DNA of 6,321 nucleotides, from positions 1-6,321 of the forward strand of contig CARXAY010000081.1 of the NCBI GenBank assembly GCA_949093475.1. Direction: 5' to 3'. Below, piece by piece: positions 6,034 to 6,321 of the stretch. This stretch comes from an uncultured Oscillospiraceae bacterium. GTDB lineage: Bacteria > Bacillota > Clostridia > Oscillospirales > Oscillospiraceae. How positions within the stretch are numbered: position 1 is the stretch's first letter; every line of letters begins with the position of its first letter. The translations under genes were made by a program, and so were the position numbers. Below the pieces are notes generated by a model, which saw only the letters and a list, made by a program, of their open reading frames with translations, was not told the origin of the DNA and searched no databases.

Positions 6034-6321
6034 ATGGACGACAAGGCGAGACGGAGAGCGGCCTTGGCGCAGGGGATGCGAAACGGCATCCCCATTGGCC
6101 TTGGGTATTTCGCGGTGTCCTTCGCGCTGGGCATCGCCGCAAAAAACGCGGGACTCAGTCCCTTTCAAAGCTTTTTGGCCAGCTTGCTCTGCAACGCCTC
6201 GGCGGGGGAGTACGCCGGCTTCGCCCTCATCGCCCTCTCCGCCCCCTATCTGGAGGTGGCCCTGGTCACCGCCATCACCAACGCCCGCTATCTGCTGATG
6301 AGCGCCGCACTGAGCCAGAAG
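6034..6321 (+). CDS. azlC: AzlC-family branched-chain amino acid exporter subunit, N-terminal part (3' end outside window)
   Basis: 96 codons are visible of a family that is usually about 230 residues. The ATG at 6034 follows AGGAGG (6019-6024) by 9 bases. A basic start (K-A-R-R-R) is followed by a first membrane segment with G-I-P-I-G-L-G-Y-F (18-26) and a short G-L-S-P-F-Q (40-45). Next comes L-C-N-A-S-A-G-E-Y-A-G-F (52-63), which corresponds to the family's Ala-Gly-Gln-Phe region. The segment ending T-N-A-R-Y-L-L-M-S-A-A-L (82-93) matches the AzlC N-x-R-[HY]-x-L signature. AzlC normally pairs with the small membrane protein AzlD to export branched-chain amino acids, so azlD is expected just beyond the window. 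The substrate is inferred from the family only. It is divergently transcribed from the DUF362-bsh operon. Confidence 0.88.
   Translation, partial: MDDKARRRAALAQGMRNGIPIGLGYFAVSFALGIAAKNAGLSPFQSFLASLLCNASAGEYAGFALIALSAPYLEVALVTAITNARYLLMSAALSQK

Overview
The window looks like chromosomal DNA from a GC-rich, Gram-positive anaerobe of the Clostridia, probably a gut member of the Oscillospiraceae (the Flavonifractor / Lawsonibacter / Oscillibacter type). This is an inference from GC-rich coding sequence, strong AGGAGG-type ribosome binding sites, consensus sigma-A promoters, an S-layer-homology (SLH) surface protein and a bile-salt-hydrolase-type enzyme. No rRNA or single-copy marker gene is present to fix the taxon.

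Layout from left to right. (1) Positions 2-430, plus strand: the C-terminal end of a multi-spanning membrane protein, most likely an acyltransferase-3 family enzyme, cut by the window edge. (2) Positions 431-551: a near-consensus promoter and a strong ribosome binding site for the next gene. (3) Positions 552-3920, plus strand: a 1122-residue secreted protein. In order it has a signal peptide, three SLH repeats, a short-period solenoid-like repeat region, a Ser/Gly/Pro linker, about five bacterial Ig-like (Big_2) domains, an unrecognised C-terminal domain and a Gly-rich acidic tail. (4) Positions 3931-3967: a bidirectional terminator shared with the convergent genes to the right. (5) Positions 5888 down to 3987, minus strand: a likely two-gene operon, a DUF362 protein without the usual ferredoxin insert followed 42 bases later by an intact choloylglycine hydrolase with the full set of bile salt hydrolase active-site residues. 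(6) Positions 5889-6033: a compact divergent promoter region whose two -35 elements are 6 bases apart, with two overlapping AT-rich palindromes at the start of the leftward transcript. (7) Positions 6034-6321, plus strand: the first 96 codons of an AzlC-family branched-chain amino acid exporter subunit, cut by the window edge.

Three transcription units are complete or nearly so: the SLH protein alone, the DUF362-bsh pair, and the start of an azlC unit. The surface protein probably binds cell-wall polysaccharide through its SLH repeats and displays an Ig-like stalk. The hydrolase probably acts in the cytoplasm, cleaving the amide bond of conjugated bile salts. No defence system, CRISPR array, insertion sequence, tRNA or rRNA was seen. 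The points most worth a second look are the DUF362-bsh pairing, the missing ferredoxin module, the low-complexity segment inserted inside an Ig-like domain, and the solenoid region.
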